Below are positions 21,125 through 31,018 of a stretch of DNA of 64,000 bases, piece by piece. The DNA lies in the NCBI RefSeq assembly GCF_000313135.1, contig NW_004457313.1, forward strand, positions 360,815 through 424,814. The letters are read 5' to 3'. The position numbers and the translations under genes were made by a program. The DNA is from Acanthamoeba castellanii str. Neff. Lineage: Eukaryota; Discosea; Longamoebia; Acanthamoebidae. Within the stretch, counting starts at the first letter, position 1. Each line of letters begins with the position of its first letter. The notes under the pieces were generated by a model, which had not been told where the DNA came from, searched no databases, and saw nothing but the letters and a program-made list of their open reading frames with translations.

Positions 21125-24100
21125 TTAAGGCCACAGGGAGGGGTTGTCCATGATGGACTGGTACAGGGTCTCGTCCGACAAGAAGCGATCGTCGTCATTG
21201 TCTTGGTCCTCGTGATGGTTGTGCCGCTGATGCTCACCATCGCTGTTGTTGTTGATGATGGTGTTGGCCGGTTGCTCATGGGTTGTTGCGGTGGGCGGAA
21301 CGGAGCTGGAGAAGACGGTGGTGGTAGGGCAAATGTCGGGCGGGAGCGCGTACTCGGGCGACCGGTAGTCAATCGCCTGGCAGTCCGGGTCGTAGCACTT
21401 TTGGTAGAACGTAGCGCTTCGCAAGTCCACCACAATCATTATATGATTGCTCTGTGTGCGTGCCGTGTGTTGGGTGTTGCGTGTTGCGTGTTGCTGGTGA
21501 GCGAAGCGTAGAAGAACACGCATTCGGTGCAGTGTGATCGTACCTTGTGTTCTCGGCCGATGTTCTCGCAGTAGCGGTTGTGGGTGATGCTGTACACGAT
21601 GAGGGCGTTCCATCGGCGCACAGAGCGGAACCCACCTCGCCGACCGGGCCGCTCGCCCCCCACGTGCCCCGCGATGAACTCGTCAATCGCTGGGAAGCCC
21701 GAGCCGAACGACGATGAAGACGATGATGAATATGCGGATGGCAAGTAGTTCGACGAATATGAAGATGACGAAGATGATGTGGAAGAGGGAAGGGCGTAGT
21801 AGGGGAGGGCGGGCTGGTAGGGAGAGGTGAAAAGAGGGGAGTAGAGGGCGGTCGGAGTGGTGGTGGTAGCGGCACCAGCAGGGTTGGGCGAGCACTCGGG
21901 CGTCACTCGGGGCATGAAGACGGCAGGCGCGGGCAGAAGCGAGTAGCGGCCCACTGACGCCCCGGTCAGGGGCGGAGGCGAGAAGGTGAGCGCTGGTACC
22001 GAGGAGGAGTGCGAAGAGGCGGAGGTCGAGTGGTGAGAAGAAGACGCGGCGCCGACGGGCGAAGCGAACAGGCCCGTGACGAGGCTCGGCAGCAGCGTGA
22101 GGGGCGTCAGGTAGTGCGAGTAGAACAGCGTTTCTCTTCCGTCCTGATCAGGAGGTAAACATGTTACTGTGTGGTGTGCGGTAAGGCGTGCGGTGGTGTG
22201 CGGTGGTGCGTGTGGTGGTGTGTGTGTGCGGTGGTGTGTGGTGGTGTGTGTGCGGTGCGTGTGCGGTGGTGTGTGTGCGGTGCGTGTGCGGTGGTGCGTG
22301 TGCGGTGGTGCGTGTGCGGTGGTGCGTGTGCGGTGGTGTGGTGTGCGTGCGTGTGCGGTCGTACCTCGGAAGGTACGGGCTCGCATGACAAGAGGTAGAC
22401 CTTCATCATGTCTGTCTCCTTGTCCTCCCCAACGCGCGTGACCAGTGAACTCAGGAACCACGCGTACGACATCTCCTCCTCTTCCTCCACTTCTTCGTCG
22501 GAACGCCGGTTCTGCTGGGGCGGCGGGGCGTAGCGGTTGATGGCGCTGGGCCGGAGGAAGAGCTGCTTGCCCACCTTGGTCGAGTAGATGAGCCGAAAGT
22601 TGCGGTTGCGCGTGTACACGCCCATGTCCACGATGAACACCTCCTTGCCCTTGTCTGCCGCCGTGGCCACGACCATCACGACACAGTCAGCGACGTGTGC
22701 GATGCGTTGTGTGCGGTGGTGTGTGCGGTGGTGTGTGTTTCTCGATCGTTACCGTTCATCACGAAGAAGCGGTCGAGCATCTCGCTGCTAATCCCAGCCA
22801 TCTTGTCCTGCGACGGCAGCGGCTCGTGCTCCTCGTTGCCCTCGCCCTCGCCCTCGCCACCAACCGCGGCGGCGGCTTGCTCGCGTTCGCGGGCGTGGAG
22901 CTGGCGGAGGAGCGAGAGCTTGTGGTGGAGCATCTTGACGAAGTGGCCGCAGTGGTGGTTGTTGGCGAAGACGTAGTTGTCGGGCATGCGCAGGATGAGG
23001 TGACGCGAGAACTTGCGCGCGTCGGAGCTGTCCAGATCTACAAAGTGCCGGCGCCGCACGCGGAAGGGCAGCGCGAAGAAGAGCTGGGCCTCGCGCCCGA
23101 CGAGCCTGGTGAAGGCCTTCATCAAGGCCTCCTCGTGGCCACCTACCATAATGTGCGGGTTCTCGGCCTTCAGGAACTCGATGTCAAAATAGAGATTGCA
23201 GCACACGCCCTCGCGTATCTGTCGCACACGCTCATCACCGCACACGCACGCGCACAGCGACATACAGCGAAGGGGAATGGTGAGTAGAAGAGGATCATGA
23301 AAAGCAGGAGAGGAAGTGCGCACCATTTCGTAGTAGTTGCGCAGGGCCGGCTCCGCTTGCGTGTAGCGCTTCCAGAACTCCTTGTAGGTGGTGACGATGT
23401 AGGTGCGCAGACCTGCAGGTCCGCCGAGGTGCAGTGAGGTCATCAACCGACCGAGGGCTCTGTGCAACAAACCAACACAAGAGTCGAAGGGACAGGGCGT
23501 ACCGCATTCGTCTTCCTTTCGTCGTTCGCGTGCAAACACGTGAAGCCCCTCCCCCGGTCTCCCATCCGCGAAGCGAAACGCCAGCCTGGCCACGTCAAGA
23601 CAGCATCAGCACCACCACCACACGTTCATCAGGTTCATTGCTTCTCTGACTAAGACGGTACTCTTGGCGGGGGAACTCCTCGTAGGTGTCGCTGCAGCGC
23701 AAGGGAAGACGAGTCAGTGCATCAAATGAGGTGGAAAGACCAAGATTAGACGGTACCCGATGGGCTTGCGTAGGGTCTCGAGGTGCTGCAGCCAGGCGTC
23801 GTCTTTTTTGTCGGAGGAGGCGTAGAAGCGCTCGGGCGGTATGGGCGCTATGGCCAGCCGCTTCACGGGCGACCGACAAGTCTCGCTGGGCAGCTCCGCG
23901 CCCCACGCCCTGCCCCTGCTGGTGCTGCCACTGGCTCGATCCCTCGCTTTAGAACGCTCCTTCTCCGATGAAGATGAGGTTTCGTTCTTAGGCGATGCTG
24001 CACGTACGTGGCACAAGTAAGAAGCATGTGCCGAGGAAGATGAGAAGATGAGGAAGATGAGGGCCGCACAACTGGATTCGTCATCTGTCGATTGAGAATT

Positions 24101-24199
24101 GCTTTCGCGTTTTCGCTTCACATGCCGCTGAAACTCTTCAATCTCTGCATCGAGGACTGACACGCTCACTGATCCCGTCGACCCACCACCCGCCTCCAT
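21125..24199 (-). CDS. PRIMPOL: PrimPol primase-polymerase
   Basis: DNA-directed primase/polymerase of the archaeo-eukaryotic primase superfamily, used for repriming past lesions. The ATG at 24199 starts a Ser-rich N-terminus. Conserved blocks in order: TYIVTTYKEFW; motif I NLYFDIEF (DxE, about 23185); motif II DARKFSRHLIL (SxH, about 23000); motif III FIVDMGVYTRNRNFRL (about 22600-22650); and the UL52-type zinc-finger region CENIGREHK (about 21560) plus FYQKCYDPDC (about 21390-21415). The C-terminus is acidic and ends SIMDNPSLWP at 21125. Human PrimPol shows the same order (established). Several introns; the one at 22150-22360 is a GTGTGCGGTG repeat. A long Ser/Pro-rich insert (21640-22140) lies between the catalytic core and the zinc finger. 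Confidence 0.92.
22166..22360. repeat. GTGTGCGGTG minisatellite in PrimPol intron
   Basis: A tandem array of a 10-16 bp unit built from GTGTGCGGTGGTGTG. The preceding exon ends at about 22364 with a GTAC donor on the minus strand, and the array ends just before the acceptor. Reading frames through it encode only Cys/Val/Arg repeats and were discarded. Confidence 0.88.
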
Positions 24200-24394
24200 G
24201 CCGAGTGCAAGTAATCATCGCGTATTTCCCCAACTTCGCGTTTCCGTCAGCAAACGGTCCTCCCGTGTTTGGCGCGCAAATTAAAACACTAAAAAATGGT
24301 ATTATTTTTGGCGGGAATGAAACGCAGGCAAAAACACAACTTTTTTCGGATCTGGGGATGGGGGCCAACGGGACTCGATTGAGCGAATTGATCG
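24200..24394. promoter_or_regulatory. Divergent promoter PrimPol / PIP-box protein with two E2F-like sites
   Basis: 195 bp between opposed start codons. Two E2F-like elements are present: TTTGGCGCGCAAA at 24268-24280, and TTTTTGGCGGGAAT starting at 24305. They are about 37 bp apart, close enough for cooperative binding. Co-regulation of both genes at S phase is inferred. Confidence 0.55.
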
Positions 24395-25934
24395 ATGGAG
24401 AAAGAGAGCCTTCCTCAGGTGCCGCCTCCACGGCCGCCTCGTTGGACCCAGTTCCTGATCAAGCCTCCACACCCAGGCATTCCGAAGTTCGTGTATCCGC
24501 CAGGCCCCAAGAGATGCCAGCACTCGAGCAGCAAGACCTCTTCGAAGAGGAAAAAGAAACGCCCGCGTAAGGACTGGTCAGCATCGCCCGAAAAACGTCT
24601 CAAGCAATCTCGAATCGATACTTTCTACGCCTCCTCTAAGCCCAAGTCAAGGGGGGCGCTCCAGCTCGATCGCTTCCCGCCAGGTGGCTCTCCTTCCACT
24701 AGCTCGCCTGCCCTGCACATCCACTCGACCCTGCCGCCTCGTAGAACGTTGCGGCCTCTGCATGTCCAACCTGTCTGTCCGTCGGCGCCTCCTTCGCTTC
24801 CCGCTCTGCCTACACCAGCTCCTCTTCCCCTGCCCGAGTTGGTGGATTGGAACATGTCGTGTGTAAGGGAGACGTCAAAGCGGGCACGCTATCTGGCGCC
24901 GCTACGCACTACGACGGCCTCTTCGATCTCGACCGACGACGGGCCGCAGCCCCTACGCGCGCCGTTCTCTGGTAACTGCGACACCAGGAGCCGACCGGTC
25001 GTAAGTGGCGCACCGAGTGGCTATAGTTTCGAAGAGAGAAGCCAGCCTGCCCGCACCCACGATAGAAGTGAGGAATGGCGTCGTCTATGCGAGGCCACTA
25101 GCACCAGCACAAGCACCCGCCAGCTGCCGAAGGCGCCTCAAGGTATATCATAGCCACCAAAGTCTACTACGGTCTACACGTGTTGATCTCGTAGCGACTC
25201 TCTGGCCTACAGATCGACGCAATGTCCGTGTGCTGCCCCCGATATCAAGAGCGCCCACGCCCACCGCACCCGCCTCCAGCGGGACCGCAGACGCCGATGG
25301 AACTTATGCCTTGCGTCTGATGAACGCATCGCCTGCACTCTGCGCCACTGTGGTTCCTCTTGCCGTACGCGAAAATCTGCTCTGTTTGCGAACCTCTCTG
25401 ACTCGAGTGATCTCACCCGCAGGAGAAGAAGACGCAGGCAACGACCCAGCTCCACAAGATCACAGGCTGCAGTCGGCCCACTGCCACCGCACAGCCCGTC
25501 AAGATTGGCACGCTGGCTGGAGCGGTACCGCACGACAAGGTCTCGTTCGTCGATACCGTAACGAAGGCGTCAATCGAGTTTCCGCTCTACGCCGAGGAGG
25601 AGCTCTTTGTCTGTTCCTTCAAATTAGAACCGCTCAAGCTCGATCCTGGTACTCCACACCACGCCCACACGCTCGAACAGAAGGTCAGGAGGTGCAGTCG
25701 CTAACATCTCTCAATTGTCCGCGTCCAGACGAGGTCCCGATCGACGACGACGCGCCCACGACCCACGAGCAGTTCCAGGACGGCCAGCGGAGAAACGCCA
25801 AGATGCGCCAGCAGTGCCTGCGCTTCCTCCAGCAGGTCGGCAAGACGCAACCGGAGGTACTTTCGGTGGAGAGGCGAATGGCCTTCATGCGCGACCGACT
25901 CGCCGACACCGCCTCGTCGAGAAAGGAGGAATGA
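24395..25934 (+). CDS. Uncharacterised protein with canonical PCNA-interacting (PIP) box
   Basis: Family not recognised. Residues 71-78 (24605-24628) are QSRIDTFY, a full PIP box (QxxIxxFY), preceded by nuclear-signal-like KRKKKRPRK and followed by Ser/Lys, as in proteins that dock on PCNA. The remainder of the N-terminal half is Pro/Ser-rich and probably disordered. An intron begins at about 25142 and another spans about 25363-25419, the latter joining VVPLA to EKKTQATTQLHK. A folded-looking segment (KIGTLAGAVPHDKVSFVD ... EFPLYAEEELFVC) and a helical C-terminus (RMAFMRDRLADT) follow. Divergence from PrimPol with shared E2F-like sites supports a role in replication or repair (inference). Confidence 0.7.
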
Positions 25935-26087
25935 AATGGAGCTCAACATCAAGTTGAGGACTCGAGCTTTCCTGCAGTTTGTAGCAACCGCTAAGCTGCA
26001 ATGTACATGTGTCCCGTCCCACCTTCTTCACGTGATCGGTCGCGATCTTCGTCTTCGTTCTTCGTTCTTCTCTTCACCTTCGCCTTC

Positions 26088-29000
26088 TCAGGTCTCGTAA
26101 TCGGTGAAGGGAACTCGGCCGATGGTCTTCTCGCGTTCCTTCTCCTTCTTCTCTCGCTCCTTCTTCTCCTTCTCCTCGAGCGGTTCGAGCAGACTCTTCC
26201 ACGCGTGGAACTCTTTCTTCTTCCTCTCCTTTTCCTTCTCCCTTTCCTTCTCCTTCTCCTTTTCATGTTGATGTCCTCCTCCATCCTTCTCCTTCTCCTT
26301 CTCCTTGTCCTTCTCCTCCAGAGGCTGCAGCAGATGGTACCACGCCTCCAGCTTCTCCTTCTCCTTCTTTTTCTTCTTCTTTTCCTCCTTTTCTCGTTCT
26401 TTCTCTTTCTCTTTCTCCTTCTCACCTCCGCTTCCGCCCACCTCGCCGCCGCCACCGGTCGTCAGCGCCGTCGCCGTCGCCGTCGCCGTGGCGCTGGGGT
26501 TCGTCGTGGTGGTCGACGCGTCGCCCACCCGCCCGAGCAGCTCATCAAAGTCGCCCCTCACCTTCTTGTTCTCCCTCATCTTTTCCTTCTCTCTTTCCTT
26601 CTCCTTCTTCTTCTCTCGCTTTCGCTCTTTTTCCTTTTCCTTCTCATCAGAGCCGCCCATCGCCGACCGGTGGTGCTCGTGGTGGTGGTGGTGGTGCGGC
26701 GGGTGGAAGGGCTGGATGAGGCCGCTGTCGTCCGTGGGCGGCGGGCCGTCGGAGATGACGATTCTCTCCAGCCGCCCGTTGCTGTTGGGCCTGCTCCGAT
26801 TCTTCTTCTTCTCGCTCGAGGCGGCGCTGATCACGACGACCTCCTTCTCACCTTCATCATCGACGGCCTTGTTGCCTTTCTTCTCCTTCTTCAAGCCTCC
26901 GCTGCTGCCGCCGCTGCTGCCGCTTTCGTCCTCCTTCTTGCTCTTCTTCTCCTTCTTCTCCTTCTTCTTCTGCTTGGCCTCGTCGATCATCCGTCGTCGC
27001 TCCTCCTCCTGCCGCTTGCGCACATCTTCGCCCCACTCCCGCTCGAGGCTCTCCCACACGATGTCGGCCCGCTCCCTCTCCTTCTCCTTCTCCTCGCCTC
27101 CCCTCTTCTCGCGGTTGGCCCGCTCCTCCTCCTTCTTCTCCTTCTTCCGCTTCTTGGCCTCGGCCAGCATGCGCTTGCGCTCCTCCTGCTGCACCCGCCG
27201 CAGGCTCTCATCGCCCACGCCCCACTCCGTCTCCAACGTCTTCCACAGCTCCAGCTCCTCTGTGTGCGTGTGCCAACAAGTCAGCTACGCACACGCACGA
27301 CCGCACACGCACATGCACGACCGCGCACGTGCCTTGGAGCTTTCGGTTTCGGAGGTGCGGCGAGTGCGCATCGTCGAGGGTGTACTTGGCGATCTGATCC
27401 CTCTTCTCGTCATCGGCCAGGTCCATGCCGCGGTAGACTCGGAACGAAATACTGCGATCGGCCGATCGTGTTCGTCTGTGCCCTGGCAGACACACAACAC
27501 ACAACACGACACACGGTGTGTGTTAGTCGACACAACACACAACACACAACACAAAACACGCAACACGCAACACGCAACACGCAACACGCAACACGATGCG
27601 AAGATGGTCGTACTGGTCTCGGAAGAGGCGGAGGAGAGTTGCGATTTCTTGCTCGGCCCGGGCGAGGCGTCGGTCTTACTCAGCCCGCCGCGCTGGAAGG
27701 GCGAGTTGGGCATCGACACGGGCGACGAGGGCGTCGAGGAGCTCGACCCGGCGCGCAGCATGGTGGGCAGCGCGAGGAAGCTCGTCGGCGTGTTCGACCC
27801 GGATGACCCCTTCTTCTTTTTCCTCTTCTTCTCCTTCTCTTTTTCTTTTTCTTTCTCCTTGCTCTTGCCCTCTCTGCTGTGGCTTCGCCCGCTGCCCTCT
27901 CGGCTCTTGTTTTTGCGCTTGGTGGTCATCACGCTGTTGTCGGCGTTGTGGGTGATGATGGGGTTGTTGTCGATGTTGTCGTAGACGTCGTCGTCTTCAT
28001 CATCGCCCTCGCCCTCGAGAATAAGGCGCAGCGTCTTGGGCGAGTCGAACGAGTGCGACCGCTCGCGCACCAGCTTCGAAGCCGACGCCGCCGCGAACCC
28101 GCGCGGCGTGCTGCCACCCGATGATGTGGTCGTGGTGGCCGACGCGCTGCCTTCGTCGTCGTCGACGACGCCTCTGGGAATCGGTGACCGCTGCAGGCGC
28201 GTGGTGTGGTTGCCGCTGCTGCCGCTGCCCCCGGCCGAGGTGCTGGTGCTCCGCTTGCTTCGCTTTTGGCGTATGCGGACCCGGGCCGACGAGGCGGCGG
28301 GCGAGGACGAACCGCTGCGGGGCTCGTCGTCTGTAACGTCGTCCGACGAACTCAAACCATCTATGCACACCCCTGTCAGACACAACACACATGACACACA
28401 CACGCCGCACACGCACACGACACGACACGCGCCACCGCACACGCACACGCGCATACCTCGGAGAGATAAGGGTTCTTCGCTGTCGCTCCGAAAGTCGACA
28501 TCGAGGGTGAGGGCTTTGCGCGCCGGGCGAAACTTGCCGCCCTCGGCCTCCTGCAGGACCCGGACGGTGGGCGGCTTGGGCCTGTCCTCGCTTCCGCCGC
28601 TGCCGCCGCTGCCGCCGCCCGACGTCGGTTCGGGCAGGAGGGGCGACGCCGCAGCAGCCGCCCCCGCTGTGGACGGGTCCTGGAACTTGAGGCTGCAGTA
28701 CTTGGCCCGAATCCAGGCGTCGAGCACCCTGCAACACCAGAAAGGGAAATTATTATAAATAAAGAAACGAAATTTATTATTATTGTTATTTTCGTTTCTA
28801 TATCTATTTCGAAAAAGAGATAATGAATACATAAAAGAATAATAAGAATAAGAAAAGGCTGGTGTACGTGGAGGAGGAGGTGTTGGTGGGTTTGGTGAAG
28901 CCGGGCGGGATGTAGGCCTCGTAGACGCGGTTGACCGCGGGGTTCCCTCGCGACTCGACCATCTGGTCGGGGAAGTGAGTGACCAATCCATTCACCACCC

Positions 29001-29564
29001 ACACAACACGCAAGCCAACACACCACGAGAAAAGAAGAAGTGGGGGAAGAATGTAGGCAATGATGGTTGGTGGAGGTGATGGGGCCATGGATGGTGCACC
29101 TCCAATTGTTCGTCGGACCAGAGGTCGAGCTCTAGTGAACGGACACGCGTGATTTGCACGCCCAGCGATCGGTGCACGCCTTTGGCAAAGGCCAAGCCCA
29201 AGGTCAGGACGGGCCAAACAATCGAAAGAGCGAAGAACGGCGAAAAGCGAAAGGCAAAAAGCGAAGAGGGGTGAGGTCAGCACCAGAGCAGCGAATGCAG
29301 ATGACGACCCCCAACGTCAGCGAAACCCACCTTGGAGCTGCCATCAAAAGGACAAAAGAAAAGATTAGTGGAACGATTAGAGTTGTTGGGGGGGGGGTGG
29401 ACGAGGAAGAATTGGGAGTTTAAATGGAAAAATGAAGATCAAGGAGATCAAGGATGACAAATGAGACGCAAACCTTCAGCATTGCAGTCGGCACATCTGT
29501 CGTTGGCTGTGCAGATGGCTTGAAGCCGTAGATGAACGCTTTCGGGTGTCTCGGCGCAGAACAT
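26088..29564 (-). CDS. ArfGAP with long Lys/Glu-rich tail
   Basis: GTPase-activating protein for Arf. The start is the ATG at 29564 (MFCAETPES), with an in-frame stop just upstream. The zinc finger is split over three exons: CADCNAE (about 29475), APRWVSLTLGVVICIRCSG (about 29280-29335), then GVHRSLGVQITRVRSLEL (about 29115-29180); all joins are in phase, giving CX2C-X16-CX2C with the catalytic Arg. MVESRGNPAVNRVYEA and AWIRAKYCSLKF complete the domain, as in SMAP/AGFG relatives. Then come disordered Ser-rich stretches and, from about 27240 to the stop, a roughly 380-residue Lys/Glu region with four spaced Trp-containing repeats (LWKTLETEWG, VWESLEREWG, AWYHLLQPLEEK, AWKSLLEPLEEK). The tail probably forms single alpha-helices; its partner is unknown. 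Confidence 0.85.
26135..27200. repeat. Strand-asymmetric polypyrimidine/polypurine region
   Basis: The plus strand is dominated by CTTCTCCTTCTC runs and the minus strand by GAAGAAGGAGAAG, coding the Lys/Glu tail of the ArfGAP. Long uninterrupted homopurine segments are found for example at 26210-26270, 26290-26325, 26360-26425 and 26940-26975. The antisense frames give 560-600 residue Leu/Ser/Phe-rich ORFs with no start context or motif; these are shadows. Confidence 0.8.
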
Positions 29565-29744
29565 CTCTGGTCAAGATGTGCCAAGAGGATGGATGGATGG
29601 AGAGCTCGATCGATCTGTCGTTGTCACCCACGCGTTCTGTTCACCGCACACGTGTGGTGGTAGCAGTGTTGCGCTCACGCAACTGTCGTAAAGCACCAAA
29701 TATATCAATTATCTTTTATTATTCTTATTTTTTTATTTTAAATG
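29565..29744. other. Short intergenic spacer
   Basis: 180 bp between the ArfGAP start and the stop of the HYR gene. It includes an AT-rich run at 29698-29745. No gene or clear element seen. Confidence 0.4.
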
Positions 29745-30749
29745 CTAAGAATGCTCGGCATTTATCGAAACCATGGTTTTTAGTTTGTACATGTGTGTCG
29801 TCTTGTCGTTATTTGCGCCTCTGAAGACGTGCTGGCGACGTCCTTCCCGGCAGAAGGAGAAGAAGATGAAGAGGAGAAGGCCAAGGCCAACGAAGCCGGT
29901 GGAGAAGATGGAGGAGTAGGTGATGTTGGTGGTCGACAGAGCAGAGGCCAGTGGAAGGCCGACAGCCAGAGCAATGAACGAAGAAGGGAGCCGCTCGTGC
30001 GCGGCCGACGAAGTGTCCCCATCGCCGTCGGAGGAGCAGATCTTGGACGCCGGTGAGAGGACCGTGAAGTTGGCCCAGCAGGACATGACAGTCCCTCCGC
30101 TAGAGGTCACGTTGAACGTCACCGTGTGTGTGCCCACAGACACATCGGTCCGAGGTCGAGGCGACTAAACGGCACACACGACACGACACGCACGACACAT
30201 CGCACACGACACACAGATAAGCCTTCTACAGGAGTAGGAGGCATGACGAGTTGAGTGGAGTTGGGGAATGCCGTACTTGTGTGATGACCACCGAGCTGCA
30301 GTTGGTGGTGGAGATGGAGTGGGTCATGTCAGGCACGCCGCAGGTGCAGTCGGTATCGGCCAGCAGGTAGACCGACTGCGCGCACGAAGCAATCGAACAC
30401 CCTGCGCCATCACGACACACGCGAGAGGGCACCTGGTCAGCATTGCATTCCTTAGGTATATGTGCCCCGCAAAAGGCCGCGCGCGACCTTTGGGGCAAGA
30501 CCATGGCAGCACCGCACGCACAGTTCTTCGGTCGTGGTGGCGGCCAGGTGGTGGTGTCTGGTGGTGAGGAGTACCTTGGGCAGTGGATGCGTGGGCACAG
30601 AGGCACAGGACGACCGTTACAAAGACGGCCCACACCGTCTCCGTGGAGGCCCGCAAGCTGAGCAGTGGAGGATCTGTCTTCGCTCGCCACGGGTCTTTCT
30701 TTGGCAGCTGCTGCTGTTGTTGTGTTGTTGCATGCCACGACGTCATCAT
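29745..30749 (-). CDS. Small membrane protein with HYR-like domain
   Basis: Predicted type I cell-surface protein of about 230 residues. The ATG at 30749 leads to a hydrophobic segment (TVWAVFVTVVLCLCAHAS) acting as signal peptide. After an intron, a Cys-rich exon reads GCSIASCAQSVYLLADTDCT (about 30345-30405). The next exon has VGTHTVTFNVTSSGGTVMSC then WANFTVLSP, the typical end of a hyalin-repeat (HYR) immunoglobulin-like domain (established pattern vGthtVtf...sGn...C.ftV.V). A C-terminal transmembrane stretch (FSTGFVGLGLLLFIFFSF, about 29865-29920) precedes a short basic tail. Three exons. NVT, NFT and NCS sequons suggest glycosylation. Function is likely adhesion or lectin-like binding; this is inference. 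Confidence 0.65.
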
Positions 30750-31018
30750 GATGCTGATGTAGCCCCTACCCTGCCCTTCTTCTTCCTCTTCCTCCTCCTT
30801 CTGCGCGTTCTTCCTCCTTCTCAGTGGCCAACAAACAAGAAGGCTCTCGCGTTGCCCGCGCCACTCACCTCTCTGCGGGCTGCGGGGCCGGCGCACACGG
30901 TGTGGTCCCCGCGGAAATTAGAATCGTGATATCCCACAACATTCCAAGCATTCCTCCCAGTTGCGGGCCAAGGTGCCGTGTGCGGGGCGCCAAAGGAAAT
31001 AAAAAGAACGTGTCGAGA
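30750..31018. other. Intergenic spacer upstream of HYR gene
   Basis: 270 bp between the HYR gene start and the F-box/TPR gene stop. It holds a pyrimidine-rich tract (30778-30825) and one E2F-like GGCGCCAAAG at about 30987-30996. No gene is supported. Confidence 0.35.

Noticed and set aside
26001..27984. Very long plus-strand ORFs (601 and 559 codons), Leu/Ser/Phe-rich
   Set aside because: They are antisense shadows of the Lys/Glu-coding ArfGAP tail; no motif and the minus strand has a coherent protein.
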